In this document: piece by piece, positions 60,916-64,000 of the stretch
Layout: every line of letters begins with the position of its first letter
How positions within the stretch are numbered: position 1 is the first letter of the stretch
NCBI RefSeq assembly: GCF_004000865.1
Contig: NZ_BIMB01000018.1
Span: 1-64,000 of the forward strand
DNA length: 64,000 nt
Direction: 5' to 3'
Origin: Paenibacillus elgii NBRC 100335
GTDB lineage: Bacteria > Bacillota > Bacilli > Paenibacillales > NBRC-103111
Program-made: the position numbers and the translations under genes
The notes under the pieces: generated by a model
Told to the model about the DNA's origin: nothing
The model's input: the letters and a program-made list of their open reading frames with translations, nothing else
Databases searched by the model: none

Positions 60916-60952
60916 CTTATGCTAAAATGAAGGGTAAGAAGAGGTGAAAACG

Positions 60953-61270
60953 ATGGCAGATCATCCGCATCATTTATGTCCCAAATTCGAAGCCGCCTTT
61001 GAAATTTTAGGCAAGCGCTGGACCGGTCTGATTATCCGGGCATTATTGGGAGGTCCGTGCCGCTTTAAAGATATCTCCGAGATGATTCCCGGAATGAGCG
61101 ACCGCATGCTTGCCGAACGCTTCAAAGAGCTGGAAGCCGCCGGACTAATCAGCCGGCACGTCTATCCCGAGACGCCGGTCCGGATCGAGTACGAATTAAC
61201 AGATAAGGGAAAAGCACTGGAACCGGTCATGAATGCGGTTCAAAAGTGGGGAGAAACGTGGGTCAAATGA
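60953..61270 (+). CDS. HxlR-family winged-helix regulator
   Basis: A 105-residue dimeric regulator. The family start CPKFEAAFEILGKRWTGLII with a single redox-type cysteine, then RFKDISEMIPGMSDRMLAERFKELE and the wing YELTDKGKALEPV. HxlR proteins often sense aldehydes, quinones or disulfide stress. ATG 60953 is chosen with GAGGTG upstream. No target gene is adjacent in the same direction; a palindrome in its own promoter suggests self-control. Confidence 0.93.
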   Translation: MADHPHHLCPKFEAAFEILGKRWTGLIIRALLGGPCRFKDISEMIPGMSDRMLAERFKELEAAGLISRHVYPETPVRIEYELTDKGKALEPVMNAVQKWGETWVK

Positions 61271-61314
61271 CCCCGTTTCTTGACACGCCCTCTCGTGCTA
61301 CAATGGAAGAGGCG

Positions 61315-61539
61315 TTAATCGTGGTGGACAGGCTCGGCCATCCAGGTGACCGGGTAATAGAACATACGGTGCCCGCACTGCGGGCATTTGATTTTCATGT
61401 CCAGCTCGTTTAAGCCGTTCACACATAACGCAAGCGAAAAGGACGATTCATAGCTGGCCGTCCGGAAGGCATCTTGTTGGGGGGCATAGTTGCAGCTCGA
61501 AGCGCTGCAGGAAGCACAAATTTTGTAAGCGCTGCTCAT
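61315..61539 (-). CDS. Small cysteine-rich zinc-ribbon-like protein
   Basis: A 74-residue protein with cysteine pairs CASCSASSC near the N-terminus and CPQCGHRMFYY near the C-terminus, likely one or two zinc sites. No family is recognised. The start at 61539 has GGAAGG 13 bases upstream, which is far; an alternative start is not obvious. It lies downstream of the Spo0E-like gene in the same direction, after a run of ten T/A bases. Confidence 0.6.
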   Translation of the reverse strand: MSSAYKICASCSASSCNYAPQQDAFRTASYESSFSLALCVNGLNELDMKIKCPQCGHRMFYYPVTWMAEPVHHD

Positions 61540-61603
61540 CGTAGAGGCACATCCTTCCAAAAAAGTCGTATTTTTTTTTTGGTATGGCCTCCTATCGGCA
61601 CTT

Positions 61604-61786
61604 TTATACGGCGGCTTGTCCGGCTGGCTGCAGCGGGCGCATGGCAAGTAAAATGAGCTCGTCGAGCTCCATGCTCTTATGTAGGACTTTCGGATCGGTC
61701 AGCAAACAGCCTTGGCCGGTTACCAAAGCGTTCAACTCGTCGATGCAGCAGCGAATTCGGTGTTCCAACTGTGCTTGAATCAGCAT
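61604..61786 (-). CDS. Spo0E-family aspartyl-phosphate phosphatase
   Basis: A 60-residue two-helix protein. The signature SMELDELI fits the S-x-E-L-D motif of Spo0E-like phosphatases, which remove phosphate from Spo0A and so delay sporulation. AGGAGG lies 7 bases before ATG 61786; longer in-frame extensions upstream have no ribosome site. Small genes of this family are easily missed. It probably shares a transcript with the cysteine-rich gene after it. Confidence 0.85.
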   Translation of the reverse strand: MLIQAQLEHRIRCCIDELNALVTGQGCLLTDPKVLHKSMELDELILLAMRPLQPAGQAAV

Positions 61787-61976
61787 AGGTATACCTCCTT
61801 GGCTTTGTTCGCGCAAACGAACGGCTGGCCGGTTCAGTGTCGTTTTCTCCGCACTTAGGGCTTTCTACGACTTCAATTATGAAAGACATTCTTTAAAAAA
61901 GTAGCAGTTGCATATTTGATTTTTATTAAGTTTCTTAACATTTATCTAATACTTCATTTCGTCGAGGTGGCACGTC

Positions 61977-62687
61977 ATGTCTAAAGTATTGCTGGTTGAG
62001 GATGATCAAAGTATTTCGGATATGATATCCATTTACTTGAGCGAAGAAAATTATACCGTGTTTTGTGCAGCCGACGGCAAACAGGGTAAAGAATTGTTCA
62101 GCCTGCATGAGCCGGATGTCGTCATTCTTGATTTGATGCTTCCGGATACGAACGGCATCGAGCTGTGCAAGCACTTTCGCACCGTCTCCAACGTACCGAT
62201 CATGATCGTTTCCGCCAAAAGTGAGGTATCCGAACGCGTCAACGCGCTGATGATCGGCGCCGACGATTATTTGTGCAAGCCGTTCAGCATGCGGGAGATG
62301 GCCGCACGGACGAGTGCGCTCCTGCGCCGCTCCGCCTTAACCCAAACGGTCAGACCTGCAACAGAGGACCCTGTGCCTGCGGAAACGAAGGACATCGTCC
62401 TTGATTTGGAAAAGCGGGGCATCTATTTGCACGGTCAAGCGGTGGAAACGACCTATTCCGAATTTGAAATCATGAAAAATTTCTGGCTTCATCCGGGCAA
62501 AGTATTCTCAAGAGAAGAGCTGCTGAACAAAATTCGTGGCATCGATTCCTTCGTGACCGAACGCTCGGTCGACGTACATATTACGAATCTCCGCAAAAAA
62601 ATCGAGGCGGACCCCAAAGAGCCCAAATATATCAAGACCGTCTGGGGTGTCGGATATAAATTCGAAATGCCAATGAAGACGAATTAA
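61977..62687 (+). CDS. OmpR/PhoB-family response regulator, orphan
   Basis: A 236-residue response regulator. The receiver has the acidic pair in LLVEDDQ, phospho-acceptor Asp52 in VVILDLMLPD, Ser in MIVSAKS and Lys in YLCKPF. The C-terminal winged helix ends RSVDVHITNLRKKIE and VWGVGYKFE. GAGGTGG precedes the ATG. No histidine kinase gene is adjacent; the gene is followed by a terminator. A dyad TTAAG-TTT-CTTAA (61926-61938) upstream could be its binding site. Confidence 0.94.
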   Translation: MSKVLLVEDDQSISDMISIYLSEENYTVFCAADGKQGKELFSLHEPDVVILDLMLPDTNGIELCKHFRTVSNVPIMIVSAKSEVSERVNALMIGADDYLCKPFSMREMAARTSALLRRSALTQTVRPATEDPVPAETKDIVLDLEKRGIYLHGQAVETTYSEFEIMKNFWLHPGKVFSREELLNKIRGIDSFVTERSVDVHITNLRKKIEADPKEPKYIKTVWGVGYKFEMPMKTN

Positions 62688-62720
62688 CCAGGCTCAAAGA
62701 CTATGCACTTTTATCAACAT

Positions 62721-62774
62721 AAAAATCCGGCCGGGCACGCAACCTTCTCATGCGTTGCGACCGACCGGATTTTT
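62721..62774. terminator. Bidirectional terminator
   Basis: AAAAATCCGG (62721-62730) pairs with CCGGATTTTT (62765-62774), with an inner CGCAAC/GTTGCG stem. It serves the response regulator gene and the convergent lipoprotein gene. Confidence 0.85.
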
Positions 62775-62790
62775 GCATACGGTGGCATTG

Positions 62791-63528
62791 TTATTTGCGA
62801 GTATTGGCATCGTCCGGAAATACATGCAGGATCAACGTATTGAACTCGTTCATATAATTGGTCATGGTGCCGCGCTCCTTCTCTTCCTTCGCATAAAAGC
62901 GGACACGCTGCACGAAATTCGGGTTCGCCGATACGTATACTTGCTGAATGTTGGTAGGCGCCATCGACAGCACCAGCTTACGGATTTCATCGGCCTTTCC
63001 TGTCGATAATCCCCCGTTTTCCGTCCACGAATACCGGCTCGGCCCTTTATCGGTGCCTCCGAATATCCCGACTCCGCCTTTCGACGTTACCTGATATCCC
63101 AGCATGTCCGGCGACGCCTCGGCTTCCGGACTATGACCGTCCAAAACGACCGCCACATAGCCGTTCACTTCCGTCAGCAGCACTTGGGCCTCACGGACAC
63201 CGGAGACGGTCTTCACCCGCTCGGCAATCTGTGGCGCGAATGCCATTGTACTCGCCGAGTGCCGGTTCGTCATATCGAGCTGTTTTCGCCCGCTGTATTC
63301 TTTCCCCTGACGGGCCTGCTGCTCGTCCACCCAACGCTGCTTGACCCCAAGCGATCCGTCTTCGTTATTGCGGGAATCGCGGTCATACAAGGCTTGCTGT
63401 CGGTAATCCTCCAGCCCGCCGCCGGGCCGGCTGGCCTGCGGCCTATTCCCGCCGCACGCGCTTTGCAGCAGCAAGCAGCCGGCTACTGCAAGCAGAAGCA
63501 GCCCCTTTCGGTGTATCACGGTGTTCAT
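62791..63528 (-). CDS. YhcN/YlaJ-family sporulation lipoprotein
   Basis: A 245-residue lipoprotein of the YhcN/YlaJ family found in spores. The signal peptide ends LQSAC with Cys25; the central block (AERVKTVSGVREAQVLLTEVNGYVAVVLDG) is the family core, here interrupted by an extra insert of about 40 residues. ATG 63528 has GGAGGG upstream. A good sigma-G-type promoter lies at 63603-63574, matching forespore expression known for yhcN in Bacillus. Confidence 0.85.
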   Translation of the reverse strand: MNTVIHRKGLLLLAVAGCLLLQSACGGNRPQASRPGGGLEDYRQQALYDRDSRNNEDGSLGVKQRWVDEQQARQGKEYSGRKQLDMTNRHSASTMAFAPQIAERVKTVSGVREAQVLLTEVNGYVAVVLDGHSPEAEASPDMLGYQVTSKGGVGIFGGTDKGPSRYSWTENGGLSTGKADEIRKLVLSMAPTNIQQVYVSANPNFVQRVRFYAKEEKERGTMTNYMNEFNTLILHVFPDDANTRK

Positions 63529-63573
63529 CCTGTCGTGTCCCTCCTGTAGACGTGCCCTCATAAGGCTCACGCT

Positions 63574-63603
63574 TAGGATGAATCACACGCCGGAAAATAT
63601 GCG
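63574..63603 (-). promoter_or_regulatory. Candidate sigma-G promoter of the YhcN/YlaJ gene
   Basis: On the minus strand CGCATA (63603-63598), 17-bp spacer and CATCCTA (63580-63574) fit the forespore sigma-G pattern. The start site would be about 38 bases before the ATG. Confidence 0.5.
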
Positions 63604-63608
63604 CAGCA

Positions 63609-64000
63609 CTACTTCTTTTCGGTATCGCCGGGATTCAACCGCTCCAGCAGCTCGCGAACTTTTTGTTCCGATACGTCTCCCGTTTGCTTAAAGAGCGCAA
63701 GCTGCTCCGCAATGTCGCGGCCGATCGCTTCGTGCTCGGCTTCTGCCGCTGCATAGCCAGGATCGAACCACACATAATCGCCTTCGGGGCCGTTGCGCAG
63801 GAATGGCTTGCTCCAATGGGCCGGATAATCGTAAGGCGCTTCCCCGAATAAAAAACCGAGCACCTCGTCGCTTTCCAGCGGCATCAAATGATGAAACGAT
63901 TCTTCCTGTACGGACTCCGGCCCCGCCGGGATTGCGGCCAAATTCCTGTGTAAGTAGGCGTAATGCAAGTAGTGCTCTCCCGTCGCCTTGTCTTTGGCGA
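63609..64000 (-). CDS. Hypothetical protein, 5' end beyond the window
   Basis: At least 130 residues; the reading frame stays open to the right edge (…KDKATGEHYLHYAYLHRNLAAIP…), so the N-terminus lies outside. Seen are a conserved-looking PYDYPAHWSKPFLRNG segment and a charged helical C-terminus (VRELLERLNPGDTEKK). I do not recognise the family. Its stop is 6 bases from the sigma-G-like boxes of the lipoprotein gene downstream. Confidence 0.7.
   Translation of the reverse strand, partial: AKDKATGEHYLHYAYLHRNLAAIPAGPESVQEESFHHLMPLESDEVLGFLFGEAPYDYPAHWSKPFLRNGPEGDYVWFDPGYAAAEAEHEAIGRDIAEQLALFKQTGDVSEQKVRELLERLNPGDTEKK

Noticed and set aside
1-64000. CRISPR arrays, transposases, prophage genes, rRNA and tRNA genes
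   Set aside because: I looked for regular short repeats, transposase or integrase motifs and cloverleaf or rRNA sequence and saw none; a computed search could still find a degenerate element.

Overview
The window looks like a chromosomal segment from an endospore-forming, bacillithiol-using member of the Bacillales, most like Paenibacillaceae. The evidence is a GerA-type germinant receptor cluster, a YheC/D-type spore-coat protein, a YhcN/YlaJ lipoprotein, a Spo0E-like phosphatase, YtxJ and HelD, together with moderately high GC, strong GGAGG ribosome sites and frequent GTG/TTG starts. The genus is inferred from gene content; no rRNA or tRNA gene was seen. No prophage, insertion sequence, CRISPR array or plasmid function is visible. 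The region is mostly small operons separated by clear intrinsic terminators.

Layout. 1-5.9 kb: a TetR regulator divergent from a cut-off gene, class II fumarase, an Old Yellow Enzyme with palindromic promoter DNA, a membrane-anchored glutamate-synthase-domain protein and a DUF2071 protein. 5.8-13.6 kb: a germinant-receptor operon (A, C, a small D-type subunit, then three tandem B permeases), with a fourth B permease divergent from it. 13.7-21.4 kb: a berberine-bridge-type FAD oxidase, helD, a YheC/D ATP-grasp protein, a larE plus D-2-hydroxyacid dehydrogenase operon and glutathione peroxidase. 21.6-26 kb: a MoxR ATPase plus VWA pair (RavA/ViaA-like) and an ECF sigma factor with an overlapping DUF4179 partner. 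26.3-32.5 kb: an oligopeptide ABC operon (A, B, C, D, no F) ending in the dipeptidase pepV. 32.9-35 kb: an M24 peptidase and a TetR regulator with two copies of one operator. 35-40.4 kb: a DUF3900-like protein, DedA, a Cu/Zn-SOD lipoprotein, and a third TetR gene followed by a reductase/hydrolase fusion, both preceded by the same 22-bp palindrome. 40.4-47.4 kb: a methyltransferase/nitrilase/acetyltransferase operon, two sugar-type oxidoreductases divergent from an AraC regulator, and a diguanylate cyclase. 47.5-56.3 kb: topB, a two-gene epimerase operon and a 1.7-kaa signalling protein (degenerate kinase, AAA, GAF, histidine kinase). 56.3-64 kb: an esterase/ytxJ/phosphoesterase operon, an AIM24 protein, purT, an HxlR regulator, a Spo0E-like protein, an orphan response regulator, a YhcN/YlaJ lipoprotein and a cut-off gene.

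The most unusual items are the four-permease germination locus, the giant protein whose kinase domain has lost its catalytic residues, the duplicated TetR operator that carries a near-consensus promoter pointing antisense into the regulator gene, and the TetR/fusion-enzyme unit whose regulator appears to be translated from a leaderless mRNA. All functional calls come from reading the translated sequences; no database search was run.
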